A stretch of DNA of 7,141 nucleotides from Arcticibacterium sp051269965 (GCA_051269965.1 JBNMFK010000202.1:1-7141); one strand, 5' to 3'; positions 1 to 5,995 are shown, numbered from the stretch's first letter. Made by a program: numbers and translations. Notes: a model not told the origin generated them from the sequence alone.

Positions 1-1
1 T

Positions 2-127
2 TTTGAGTTAAATGTTAAGAATAATCCGTAAAATATCAATACTTATGACAAGCTTGGTGAAGGCTCAAAGCAAACAGGTGATAAGCAAAACGCCGTGAAG
101 GCATTAGAAGAAGTCTCTAAGTTTTAA
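2..127 (+). pseudogene. Decayed 3' end of a TPR-like coding sequence
   Basis: Read from base 2, one frame gives FELNVKNNP, a TAA stop at 29-31, and then continues as NINTYDKLGEGSK, QTGDKQNAVKALEE and VSKF to a TAA at 125-127. The pattern N-x-YD-x-LGE, then GDK, then A-x-x-ALE resembles the C-terminal TPR-like tail found on many Bacteroidota serine hydrolases and related proteins, where residues before and after the stop would normally be joined. That homology persists on both sides of the stop suggests a gene fragment with a nonsense mutation rather than chance. The upstream part lies outside the window, so I cannot tell whether the rest is intact, and the parent protein family is inferred from memory of this motif only. 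A sequencing error at 29 would make it an ordinary gene end. Confidence 0.45.
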
Positions 128-220
128 TCTAGCCTCGGTGGTGAATGCTAAGTCCCTTAAATTACTTAAGAATTTATTAGTCAACACATTAGCGTATTTA
201 AAATAGATAAAGGCGATTTG

Positions 221-280
221 ATGGAATATTTGCTTGCTTTTTTGTGTTTTGATGTTGTACTAGGTGCAAAATTGCTCTAA
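221..280 (+). other. Short open frame before trpC, possible leader peptide
   Basis: An ATG at 221 opens 19 codons reading MEYLLAFLCFDVVLGAKLL, stopping with TAA at 278-280. The stop lies in the loop of the hairpin at 262-299, so a ribosome translating this frame would cover the hairpin's left arm. This layout recalls leader-peptide attenuators, but the frame has no tryptophan codon, so classical Trp attenuation is not supported. It is leucine-rich (6 of 19) and may simply be a chance frame. I see no ribosome binding site that decides the matter. Confidence 0.12.
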
Positions 281-299
281 ATCAAGCATTTTTGCACCT
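262..299 (+). promoter_or_regulatory. Strong hairpin immediately upstream of trpC
   Basis: AGGTGCAAAA (262-271) pairs perfectly with TTTTGCACCT (290-299). After one T-T mismatch, TGCT (273-276) pairs with AGCA (285-288), leaving an 8-base loop. That is 14 pairs, ending 22 bases before the trpC ATG. The run of T lies inside the right arm rather than after it, so it is not a textbook intrinsic terminator. It could act as a 5' UTR structure affecting trpC expression, as a dyad operator, or as the terminator of the decayed gene upstream. The structure is seen directly; the role is inference. Confidence 0.5.
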
Positions 300-321
300 T
301 CAATTTGAACGACGATTAATC

Positions 322-1122
322 ATGACCATGCTAGAAACCATCATAGAGCATAAAAAAGTGGAGCTTGCTGCTGAAAAACAAGAGTTTTCGGTTGAAGATT
401 TAATGCGTTCTGAACATTTTAAAAGAGATTGTTTATCGCTTAGGGCTTCTTTAACTAAGGAAGACTCCACTGGAATCATTGCTGAATTTAAAAGAAAATC
501 GCCTTCGAAAGGTTTTATCAAGGAAGGTGCAGATATTTCCGAAATCACGTCGGGTTATGCGATGGCAGGTGCTGCGGGCATGAGCGTTTTAACGGATAAC
601 CATTTTTTTGGTGGTAGCAAGGCAGATTTATTGGCTGCAAGGGCGGCAAACCCGAACATCCCATTGCTTAGAAAGGATTTCATGATAGATAGCTACCAAC
701 TTTATCAGGCGAAGGCTTGGGGAGCTGATGTTATTTTATTGATAGCGGCTTGTCTAAGCTCGGAAGAGATTAAAACATTAAGTGGCAAAGCTCGTGAACT
801 CGGCTTAGAGGTGCTTTTAGAAGTCCATAATGAAGAAGAAATATTGAAGAGCCCCTTAGAGCAGATTGACGTGATAGGAGTCAATAATAGAAATCTAAAA
901 AACTTCAGTGAAAGTAATATCAATGCATCCTTAGATTTGGCAAGAAAGATTCCGGCAGGACTAGTTAAAATATCTGAAAGCTGTATTTCAGAAGCTAGTA
1001 CCATTAGCACCCTAAAAAAATCCGGATATCAAGGCTTTTTAATAGGGGAGACTTTTATGAAAATGGAAAGCCCTGGCCTGGCATTAAAAAGCTTTATTGA
1101 AGAAATAAAAAGGGTGGCATGA
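322..1122 (+). CDS. trpC: Indole-3-glycerol phosphate synthase
   Basis: TrpC converts carboxyphenylamino-deoxyribulose phosphate (CdRP) to indole-3-glycerol phosphate, the fourth step of cytoplasmic tryptophan synthesis after anthranilate. The 266-residue product is full length for a monofunctional TIM-barrel TrpC. Visible active-site elements in order are E55 and K57 in IIAEFKRKSPSKG, K118 in LLRKDF, E167 in LLEVH, N188 in IGVNNRNL and E219/S220 in SESCIS. The family usually has SESGI here, so Cys221 replaces a phosphate-loop glycine. I chose the ATG at 322, giving MTMLETIIEHKK, because family members begin with this helix; an upstream TTG at 292 lies within a hairpin arm and would add ten unconserved residues, and the ATG at 328 is also possible. 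The stop overlaps the trpF start by 4 bases, implying translational coupling. Confidence 0.95.
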   Translation: MTMLETIIEHKKVELAAEKQEFSVEDLMRSEHFKRDCLSLRASLTKEDSTGIIAEFKRKSPSKGFIKEGADISEITSGYAMAGAAGMSVLTDNHFFGGSKADLLAARAANPNIPLLRKDFMIDSYQLYQAKAWGADVILLIAACLSSEEIKTLSGKARELGLEVLLEVHNEEEILKSPLEQIDVIGVNNRNLKNFSESNINASLDLARKIPAGLVKISESCISEASTISTLKKSGYQGFLIGETFMKMESPGLALKSFIEEIKRVA

Positions 1123-1763
1123 GTTTGAAATGGAAAATATGTGGGATGCGAGAAAGCCAAAACATCAAAGATGTTCTGGCTTTGGCCCCAGACTTTATGG
1201 GCTTCATTTTTTATGATAAATCAAAACGTTATGTAGGCGAAGGTCTAGATAAGAGTCTTTTAGCTAGCTTTCCAGAGTCTACACAAAAAGTGGGCGTCTT
1301 TGTGAATGCCGATGAGTCATACATTCGTCTAAAGATATCTGATTATGGATTGCAAATAATTCAACTTCATGGGGAAGAGACACCTGAATTTTGTCAAAAT
1401 TTCAGAACCGGTGGTTTAAAAGTTATTAAAGCTTTTGCAATAGATGAAAGTTTTGATTTTGATAGCATTACTCCCTATCTAGCGGCATGCGATTATTTCC
1501 TTTTTGATACCAAAGCACCTAATGGGTACGGAGGGCATGGAAAGAAGTTTAATTGGGCCTTATTAAATAAGTATAACCATGATGTACCTTTTTTAATGGC
1601 AGGGGGTATTGATTTAGAAAGCTTAGCGGCGGTTAAGGACTTGAAATTTTCAGCCTTTAATGGGATTGATGTCAACAGTAAATTTGAGCAAAGTCCTGGG
1701 TTGAAAGAATTGGATCAGCTTAAGATTCTGGAAAAAGAATTGTCAGGAAATACAAAGGACTAA
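1119..1763 (+). CDS. trpF: Phosphoribosylanthranilate isomerase
   Basis: TrpF catalyses the Amadori rearrangement of N-(5'-phosphoribosyl)anthranilate to CdRP, the substrate of the enzyme encoded just upstream. The 214-residue protein is a complete single-domain TIM barrel. The catalytic cysteine is C8 in KWKICGMR and the catalytic aspartate is D130 in FLFDTKAP. Other family signatures are MGFIFYDKSKRYV (27-39), VGVFVNA (58-64), IQLHGEE (81-87), FLMAGGID (158-165) and the phosphate-binding GIDVNSKFE (182-190). The start ATG overlaps the trpC stop as ATGA, so the two are almost certainly translated in series. TrpC and TrpF are separate polypeptides here, unlike the fused TrpCF of enterobacteria. 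Confidence 0.95.
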   Translation: MSLKWKICGMRESQNIKDVLALAPDFMGFIFYDKSKRYVGEGLDKSLLASFPESTQKVGVFVNADESYIRLKISDYGLQIIQLHGEETPEFCQNFRTGGLKVIKAFAIDESFDFDSITPYLAACDYFLFDTKAPNGYGGHGKKFNWALLNKYNHDVPFLMAGGIDLESLAAVKDLKFSAFNGIDVNSKFEQSPGLKELDQLKILEKELSGNTKD

Positions 1764-1786
1764 AAGCAAATTAAAGTCCGATTACT

Positions 1787-1794
1787 TATTTTTG
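1787..1794 (+). promoter_or_regulatory. Possible -7 box before trpB
   Basis: TATTTTTG at 1787-1794 matches the Bacteroidota -7 consensus TAnnTTTG exactly and lies 19 bases before the trpB ATG. No TTG is found 17-23 bases further upstream, so the -33 element is missing. A promoter here would let trpB be expressed apart from trpC and trpF, but the implied leader would be very short. AT-rich DNA yields such octamers by chance. Confidence 0.25.
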
Positions 1795-1813
1795 TAAGAT
1801 ATAATTTAGCAAT

Positions 1814-3007
1814 ATGATTCAAATAGAAAATTCAGCTTTTGGAGTAAGTGAAAGAGGATATTATGGCAATTTTGGAGGAGCTTGGATTCCCGAAATGCTT
1901 TATCCTAACGTGGAAGAGCTTCGGCAACATTATATTGACATTATTTATTCTGCTGATTTTCAAGAAGAATTTGATGCCTTGCTAAAAGATTATGTGGGTA
2001 GACCTACACCTCTTTATTTTGCTCAGCGTCTTTCCGAAAAGTATAAGACTAATATCTATCTTAAGAGGGAAGACCTCTGCCATACCGGTGCTCATAAAGT
2101 AAACAACACAATTGGTCAGATTTTACTGGCCAAAAGGTTGGGCAAGAGTAAAATTGTAGCCGAGACTGGAGCAGGACAACACGGTGTGGCTACGGCTACC
2201 GTTTGTGCCTTAATGGGGATACCTTGTATCGTCTATATGGGAGAAGTGGATATAGAAAGACAGGCTCCTAACGTAGCACGTATGAAAATGCTAGGTGCCG
2301 AGGTTAGACCAGCTAAAAGCGGGTCTAGGACACTTAAGGATGCGACAAATGAGGCTATGAGGCATTGGATTAACAATCCAGTGGATACGCATTATATCAT
2401 TGGATCTGTAGTAGGGCCTCATCCATATCCAGATATGGTGGCACGGTTTCAGTCTGTAATTTCGGAAGAAATAAGAAAGCAGCTGTTTGAAAAAACGGGT
2501 TCAGAAAATCCAGATTACCTTGTGGCCTGTGTAGGCGGAGGTTCTAATGCTGCGGGTACTTATTTCCACTATTTGGATGAACCTTCTGTGCAAATTATTG
2601 CTGCCGAGGCGGCTGGGCACGGGGTAAGTACAGATAAGTCTGCCGCTACCACATTCCTTGGTAAGAAAGGCGTGCTGCACGGGAGTAAGAGCTTATTAAT
2701 GCAAACAAATGATGGCCAAGTAGTAGAGCCACACTCCATTTCTGCTGGGTTAGATTATCCCGGAATAGGGCCACTTCATGCACACCTTTGGGAGTCTGGA
2801 AGAGCAAAATTTTATGCCGTTACAGACGATGAAGCTATGAATGCAGGTTTTGAATTAACAAAATTGGAGGGTATCATTCCAGCGATTGAAACGTCACATG
2901 CTTTGGCTGTTTTAGACCAGATCGGGGCAAAACCTAATGAAACCGTAGTGATTAGTTTATCTGGAAGAGGAGATAAAGACCTTTCAACGTATATGAAACA
3001 TATTTAA
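1814..3007 (+). CDS. trpB: Tryptophan synthase beta chain
   Basis: TrpB is the PLP-dependent beta subunit that condenses indole, channelled from the alpha subunit, with L-serine to give tryptophan. The 397-residue length matches the canonical TrpB1 class that pairs with TrpA. K95 in HTGAHKVNN is the PLP Schiff-base lysine and E117 in ETGAGQHG is the catalytic glutamate. GGGSNA (241-246) binds the cofactor phosphate, and S383 in SLSGRGDKD contacts the pyridine nitrogen. The N-terminal YYGNFGGAWIPEML (17-30) is also typical. All key residues are present, so it should be active. It follows trpF by 50 bases. Its partner trpA lies about 690 bases downstream rather than adjacent, with another gene between them. 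Confidence 0.97.
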   Translation: MIQIENSAFGVSERGYYGNFGGAWIPEMLYPNVEELRQHYIDIIYSADFQEEFDALLKDYVGRPTPLYFAQRLSEKYKTNIYLKREDLCHTGAHKVNNTIGQILLAKRLGKSKIVAETGAGQHGVATATVCALMGIPCIVYMGEVDIERQAPNVARMKMLGAEVRPAKSGSRTLKDATNEAMRHWINNPVDTHYIIGSVVGPHPYPDMVARFQSVISEEIRKQLFEKTGSENPDYLVACVGGGSNAAGTYFHYLDEPSVQIIAAEAAGHGVSTDKSAATTFLGKKGVLHGSKSLLMQTNDGQVVEPHSISAGLDYPGIGPLHAHLWESGRAKFYAVTDDEAMNAGFELTKLEGIIPAIETSHALAVLDQIGAKPNETVVISLSGRGDKDLSTYMKHI

Positions 3008-3045
3008 TAATAACGGCTTAAGGCCAAATTTAACCCTTCGAGAAA

Positions 3046-3471
3046 ATGAAAAATGTATTCCTTTTATTCGCATTAGTATTTATTGGTTTGGCTTGTCAGC
3101 AAAAATCAGCAACAACCCAAGAAGAATCAGCTATGGAAGAAGTGACTTCAAGTCCCTCAGAAAGCACTAAAAAGCTTAGACACGTTGTTATGTTCAAATT
3201 TAAAGACAACTCTTCGGAGGAGGCTATCGATAAAATTGTGGCTGCGTTTGAAAACTTACCAAATGAAATTTCAGAAATTAAGGGCTTTGAGTGGGGTTTA
3301 AATAACAGCCCAGAAGGTTTGAATGACAGTTTAACACATGTTTTTACATTAACTTTTGATTCAGAAGAAGGAAGAGCCACTTATTTACCTCATCCTGCCC
3401 ACAAGGCTTTTGGAGAGCTGTTGGGTCCTGACCTAGACAAGGTACTGGTTGTGGATTATTGGAACGAATAG
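3046..3471 (+). CDS. Dabb-domain lipoprotein
   Basis: The 141-residue product starts with a short signal peptide, MKNVFLLFALVFIGLAC, with C17 the likely lipidated residue. The lipobox GLAC has Gly at -3, which is looser than the usual Leu but tolerated in Bacteroidota. A Ser/Thr/Glu-rich linker (residues 18-43) follows. Residues 45-139 form a Dabb (stress-responsive A/B barrel) domain, seen as RHVVMFKFKD at its start, a central GFEWGLNNSPE, THVFTLTF, the HPAHKAF motif and a closing VLVVDYW. Dabb domains are small ferredoxin-like dimers; most family members have no proven enzymatic role, so I give no function. It should sit in the cell envelope facing the periplasm or outside. It lies 38 bases after trpB, same strand, and may be co-transcribed, yet no link to tryptophan synthesis is evident. 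Confidence 0.85.
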   Translation: MKNVFLLFALVFIGLACQQKSATTQEESAMEEVTSSPSESTKKLRHVVMFKFKDNSSEEAIDKIVAAFENLPNEISEIKGFEWGLNNSPEGLNDSLTHVFTLTFDSEEGRATYLPHPAHKAFGELLGPDLDKVLVVDYWNE

Positions 3472-3508
3472 GTCCAAGTTTTCTCAGCCGATAACTCAAA
3501 TTAGTCAC

Positions 3509-3545
3509 TGAGGCTCACGAACTGACAGTTTGACGTTCTGCCTCA
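3509..3545 (+). promoter_or_regulatory. Imperfect stem-loop downstream of the lipoprotein gene
   Basis: TGAGGC (3509-3514) pairs with GCCTCA (3540-3545). Inside an asymmetric bulge, GAAC (3519-3522) pairs with GTTC (3535-3538), closing a 12-base loop. CTCAG at 3483-3487 could instead pair with CTGAG at 3508-3512, which would exclude the main stem. No T-run follows, so an intrinsic terminator is unlikely. The pairing is visible; any switch-like role is speculation. Confidence 0.3.
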
Positions 3546-3571
3546 CCTTATGTTTTGAGACTATAATTCCT

Positions 3572-3661
3572 ATGGCTAAAAGAACCTTAGCCCTCCAGAG
3601 AAAAAATAAATACAGGACTTCTTTCTTATATAAGTCACTGAGGGAGGCTCTGAATTTATAG
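3572..3661 (+). other. Short basic open frame before trpA, doubtful
   Basis: ATG at 3572 opens 29 codons to TAG at 3659-3661, beginning MAKRTLALQRKNKYR and ending REALNL. The first half is strongly basic. The frame ends 36 bases before the trpA ATG and includes the second direct repeat copy (3633-3643). I recognise no family, and a frame this short is expected by chance in a spacer of this size. Confidence 0.12.
3574..3592 (+). promoter_or_regulatory. Small perfect hairpin in the trpB-trpA spacer
   Basis: GGCTAA (3574-3579) pairs perfectly with TTAGCC (3587-3592) around a 7-base loop. The sequence after it (CTCCAGAGAAAAAATAAA) is A-rich, not T-rich, so it would not terminate transcription rightward. 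It is a second structured element in the same spacer as the 3509-3545 stem. Confidence 0.25.
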
Positions 3662-3697
3662 AAGAGTACTGTAATTGATGATTTGTTAATATTTAGA

Positions 3698-4468
3698 ATG
3701 AATAGATTAGAACAATTATTTATTGATAAGCCTAGTAACGTATTGAATATCTACTTTACTGCTGGTTTTCCAAACCTGAATGATACTGTTCCGCTTTTAG
3801 AGGCGGCTGAGGCAAACGGAGCAGACTTGGTGGAAGTTGGAATTCCTTTTTCTGATCCAGTGGTAGATGGTGAAACCATTCAAAAGGCGAACCTCAAGGC
3901 TTTGCGTAATGGCATGTCAGTAGCTTTCCTATTTGAGCAACTAAAAGACATGCGGAAGACCGTTAAATTGCCCATTATTTTAATGGGTGATATCAATCCT
4001 GTTTTTCAATTTGGGATACAATCCTTTTGTGAGAAATGCGAAGAGGTAGGTATTGATGGTCTTATTTTGCCAAACCTACCTATGGCCGAGTATCTGATAG
4101 ATTTTAAACCTTTGTTTGATAAACATGGCTTATTAAATATTTTCTTAATTACACCTCAAACCTCAGAAGATAGGATTAAAGAAATAGACCAAAACTCATC
4201 TGGTTTTGTTTATATGGTTTCTTCTGCTTCTACGACGGGTTCTACTTCGGGTATCACAGAAGAAATGAAAGGGTACTTTGACAGGGTAAACAAAATGGAA
4301 CTTAAGATTCCGAGATTGATAGGTTTTGGTATTAAGGACAAAGGTACTTTTGCAGAGGCTAGTCAGTATGCCAATGGAGCCATAATTGGCAGTGCTTTTA
4401 TCCGTGCTATTGATACAGAGAACCCAACACAAGGAGCACGTGTGTTTCTTGGAGAAGTACTGGGATAA
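3698..4468 (+). CDS. trpA: Tryptophan synthase alpha chain
   Basis: TrpA cleaves indole-3-glycerol phosphate to indole and glyceraldehyde 3-phosphate and passes indole through a tunnel to TrpB. The 256-residue TIM barrel is near the family's usual length. The catalytic pair is E46 in VEVGIPFSDP and D57 in PVVDGETIQ; most family members have A or a similar small residue where this has the second V. ITPQTSEDRI, the mobile-loop region FVYMVSSASTTG, LIGFGIKD and the phosphate-binding IIGSAFIRAI follow in the expected order, in the style of Bacteroidota TrpA. I chose the ATG at 3698 (MNRLEQLF) over an in-frame TTG at 3683 because the family begins with this helix. The gene is separated from trpB by a lipoprotein gene and a 226-base spacer, so it may have its own promoter, although I see no clear -33/-7 pair. 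Confidence 0.95.
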   Translation: MNRLEQLFIDKPSNVLNIYFTAGFPNLNDTVPLLEAAEANGADLVEVGIPFSDPVVDGETIQKANLKALRNGMSVAFLFEQLKDMRKTVKLPIILMGDINPVFQFGIQSFCEKCEEVGIDGLILPNLPMAEYLIDFKPLFDKHGLLNIFLITPQTSEDRIKEIDQNSSGFVYMVSSASTTGSTSGITEEMKGYFDRVNKMELKIPRLIGFGIKDKGTFAEASQYANGAIIGSAFIRAIDTENPTQGARVFLGEVLG

Positions 4469-4488
4469 AGGTAGAGTAGAAATCTAGC

Positions 4489-4496
4489 TAGCTTTG
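4489..4496 (+). promoter_or_regulatory. Possible -7 box before fabD
   Basis: TAGCTTTG at 4489-4496 fits TAnnTTTG exactly, 49 bases before the fabD ATG, within the 77-base gap after trpA. No TTG lies at the proper distance upstream, so only half of the promoter signature is present. It would give fabD a leader of about 40 bases, which is plausible. Confidence 0.3.
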
Positions 4497-4545
4497 TGTA
4501 TACTTTTAGGATAGATAATATCTTTAACCATTAGAATTATTAATT

Positions 4546-5430
4546 ATGACAGCGTATATATTTCCTGGTCAAGGAGCACAGTTTAGTGGCATGGGGAAAG
4601 AGCTCTATGAGGGAAATCCGAAGGCTAAAGCCTTGTTTCATAAAGCAAACGAGATCTTGGGATTTGAGATTACAAAAATCATGTTTGAAGGTTCGGCAGA
4701 AGACTTAAAGCAAACAAGCGTAACTCAGCCAGCCGTTTACCTTCATTCAGTGATAAAGGCACTTTGTGCAGCTGAGTTCAAGGCAGACATGGTAGCGGGA
4801 CATTCACTGGGCGAGTTTTCTTCATTAGTAGTGGCTGGCGTTTTAAGTTTTGAAGATGGTCTCCGACTAGTAGCTCAAAGAGCCGAAGCCATGCAAAAGG
4901 CGTGCGAGACTAATCCTTCTACAATGGCCGCTGTTTTAAGGCTTGAAGACGAGCAAGTAGAGACAATATGTGCAGAAGTAGCTGCCGAAACGGGTGAAGT
5001 GGTGGTCGCAGCCAATTATAATTGTCCTGGTCAATTGGTAATTTCTGGCAGTGTTAAAGGGATAGAGGTAGCATGCGAGGCTATGAAGGCAGCGGGTGCA
5101 AAGAGGGCTTTGATATTACCCGTGGGTGGAGGTTTTCACTCGCCAATGATGGAGCCTGCAAGAGAGCAACTTGCTGCAGCCATTGAGGGGACTGAATTTA
5201 ATAAGCCATCATGTCCTGTTTATCAAAATGTGACTGCTAAGCCTTCTAAGGATATTGCTACCATTAAGGAAAATTTAATCGCTCAGCTGACTGCTCCTGT
5301 TAGGTGGACGCAGTCTGTTACGAACATGGTCGCTGATGGAGCCACTGAGTTTGTAGAATGTGGGCCTGGTAAAGTATTGCAAGGTTTGGTGAGTAAAATA
5401 GCTTCAAATGTAACAGTTAGCGGCATATAG
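4546..5430 (+). CDS. fabD: Malonyl-CoA:ACP transacylase
   Basis: FabD transfers malonyl from CoA to acyl carrier protein, supplying the extender unit for cytoplasmic type II fatty acid synthesis. The 294-residue length is normal for the stand-alone enzyme. The catalytic serine is S87 in AGHSLGEFS and the partner histidine is H198 in GGGFHSPMM. R112 in VAQRAEAMQ binds the malonyl carboxylate. IFPGQGAQ (5-12) provides the oxyanion-hole region, Q247 in IAQLTAPVRWT corresponds to the conserved late glutamine, and ECGPGKVL closes the core. All diagnostic residues are present. It begins 77 bases after trpA. No other fatty acid synthesis gene (fabH, acpP, fabF, fabG) is in the window, so this is not the usual fab cluster. 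No Shine-Dalgarno is evident, as is common in Bacteroidota. Confidence 0.96.
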   Translation: MTAYIFPGQGAQFSGMGKELYEGNPKAKALFHKANEILGFEITKIMFEGSAEDLKQTSVTQPAVYLHSVIKALCAAEFKADMVAGHSLGEFSSLVVAGVLSFEDGLRLVAQRAEAMQKACETNPSTMAAVLRLEDEQVETICAEVAAETGEVVVAANYNCPGQLVISGSVKGIEVACEAMKAAGAKRALILPVGGGFHSPMMEPAREQLAAAIEGTEFNKPSCPVYQNVTAKPSKDIATIKENLIAQLTAPVRWTQSVTNMVADGATEFVECGPGKVLQGLVSKIASNVTVSGI

Positions 5431-5505
5431 TTTTGATAAAAATTTAAGTAAAGCCCTCTCTAAAAGCCAGATAAGAAATTAAATAGGAAATTTTTAGAAT
5501 TTGAC

Positions 5506-5536
5506 TTGACAAAACAAAAAAGAGCCCTTACTTTTG
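5506..5536 (+). promoter_or_regulatory. Bacteroidota-type promoter of the tRNA-Gln gene
   Basis: TTG at 5506-5508 and TACTTTTG at 5529-5536 match the Bacteroidota -33 (TTTG/TTG) and -7 (TAnnTTTG) elements with a 20-base spacer. Transcription would start near 5540-5545, about ten bases before the mature tRNA. A second TTTG at 5500-5503 is 25 bases from the -7 box and fits less well. This is the only complete promoter signature I find in the window. Confidence 0.75.
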
Positions 5537-5553
5537 CATCCTTATTCCGCGAT

Positions 5554-5624
5554 TGACCCGTGGTGTAATGGTAACACAGGGGCTTTTGGTGCCCTTATTG
5601 AGGGTTCGAGTCCTTCCGGGTTAA
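5554..5624 (+). tRNA. tRNA-Gln (anticodon TTG)
   Basis: A full cloverleaf folds by eye. The acceptor stem is TGACCCG (5554-5560) with CGGGTTA (5617-5623), with one G-U pair, and the discriminator is A5624. The D stem is GTGT/ACAC around AATGGTA. The anticodon stem GGGGC/GCCCT encloses TTTTGGT, which places TTG at 5586-5588 and reads CAA and CAG. A four-base variable region follows, and the T arm GAGGG/CCTTC carries the TTCGAGT loop. CCA is not encoded (ACG follows), so the 3' end must be added by the nucleotidyltransferase. It has its own promoter and terminator and is probably transcribed alone. Confidence 0.96.
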
Positions 5625-5629
5625 CGACT

Positions 5630-5660
5630 AAAGCCGCTGATTAATTTCAGTGGCTTTTTT
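5630..5660 (+). terminator. Intrinsic terminator after tRNA-Gln
   Basis: AAAGCCGCTGA (5630-5640) pairs with TCAGTGGCTTT (5647-5657) through 11 pairs including one G-U, around the loop TTAATT. The T-run extends to 5660, then continues after one G. It lies six bases past the tRNA discriminator base and five bases beyond the stop of the converging - strand gene. Read from the - strand, only three T follow the stem, so it should terminate the tRNA transcript better than the opposing one. Confidence 0.9.
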
Positions 5661-5665
5661 GTTTA

Positions 5666-5995
5666 TCAGGCACAATTAATACACGTCCTAGACTGCGGCA
5701 TGTACATGAGCCTTGGAATAGAAATAGGTTTCTCACAATTAAAGCAATGGCCGAAAGCTGAACTGTCTTTTTCGTCCAAAACCTTTCTCATTTTTTTAAG
5801 TTTGGCCTTGTTTTGCATCACCTGATTATCAGTAAGAGATTTATCATTAATGGCATCCATTCGAGACATTCTTCCTAGGGCATTATCTGGACCTATGGGC
5901 TGATTAGCCTCTTTCAGAGATTCCAATAGCCTCTTAGTTTTTTCAATTTCGGAGATGAGCTTTTCTAGATACTCCTTTTTCTCGGCTTGACTCAT
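5666..5995 (-). CDS. TraR/DksA-family C4 zinc-finger protein
   Basis: The 109-residue protein has a charged helical N-terminal half (about residues 2-30, likely coiled coil), a conserved PDNALGRMSRMDAI segment (36-49), a second basic helix (60-74), and a C-terminal zinc finger with C84, C87, C105 and C108 (CFNC then CINC). The spacing and the IPRLMYMPQSRTC stretch match the TraR/DksA zinc-ribbon family. DksA binds the secondary channel of RNA polymerase and works with ppGpp. This Bacteroidota subgroup is shorter than classical DksA, and whether it binds polymerase is not known from the sequence. I chose the ATG at 5993-5995; an in-frame TTG at 6029-6031 would add 12 hydrophobic residues not typical of the family. 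It lies 41 bases after the S74 protein gene and may be co-transcribed with it. Confidence 0.85.
   Translation of the reverse strand: MSQAEKKEYLEKLISEIEKTKRLLESLKEANQPIGPDNALGRMSRMDAINDKSLTDNQVMQNKAKLKKMRKVLDEKDSSAFGHCFNCEKPISIPRLMYMPQSRTCINCA

Larger units (their letters stand above)
3503..3650 (+). repeat. Pair of short direct repeats in the spacer before trpA
   Basis: AGTCACTGAGG occurs at 3503-3513 and again at 3633-3643, exactly 130 bases apart. Each copy runs into AGGCTC (3511-3516 and 3645-3650); the second has four extra bases (GGGA or equivalent) within this junction. Such paired intergenic repeats can be remnants of a small repetitive element or direct repeats around an insertion. 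With only two copies visible I cannot say which. Confidence 0.45.

Noticed and set aside
221..280. Classical tryptophan attenuator leader peptide
   Set aside because: There is no TGG codon in the frame and no terminator with a T-run between it and trpC.
292..321. TTG at 292 as the start of trpC, adding ten residues
   Set aside because: The added residues are not typical of TrpC, the codon is in a hairpin arm, and a family-like start exists at 322.
300..1010. - strand open frames opposite trpC
   Set aside because: They are antisense shadows of a strongly conserved gene.
3008..3045. GGC-TTAAG-GCC hairpin as a terminator after trpB
   Set aside because: The stem is only three pairs and no T-run follows.
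5625..5665. Terminator as a strong bidirectional one serving the - strand zinc-finger gene
   Set aside because: On the - strand only three T follow the stem, so termination from that side is doubtful.
5554..5665. Integration (att) site at the tRNA-Gln 3' end
   Set aside because: I find no second copy of the tRNA 3' end and no integrase gene in the window.
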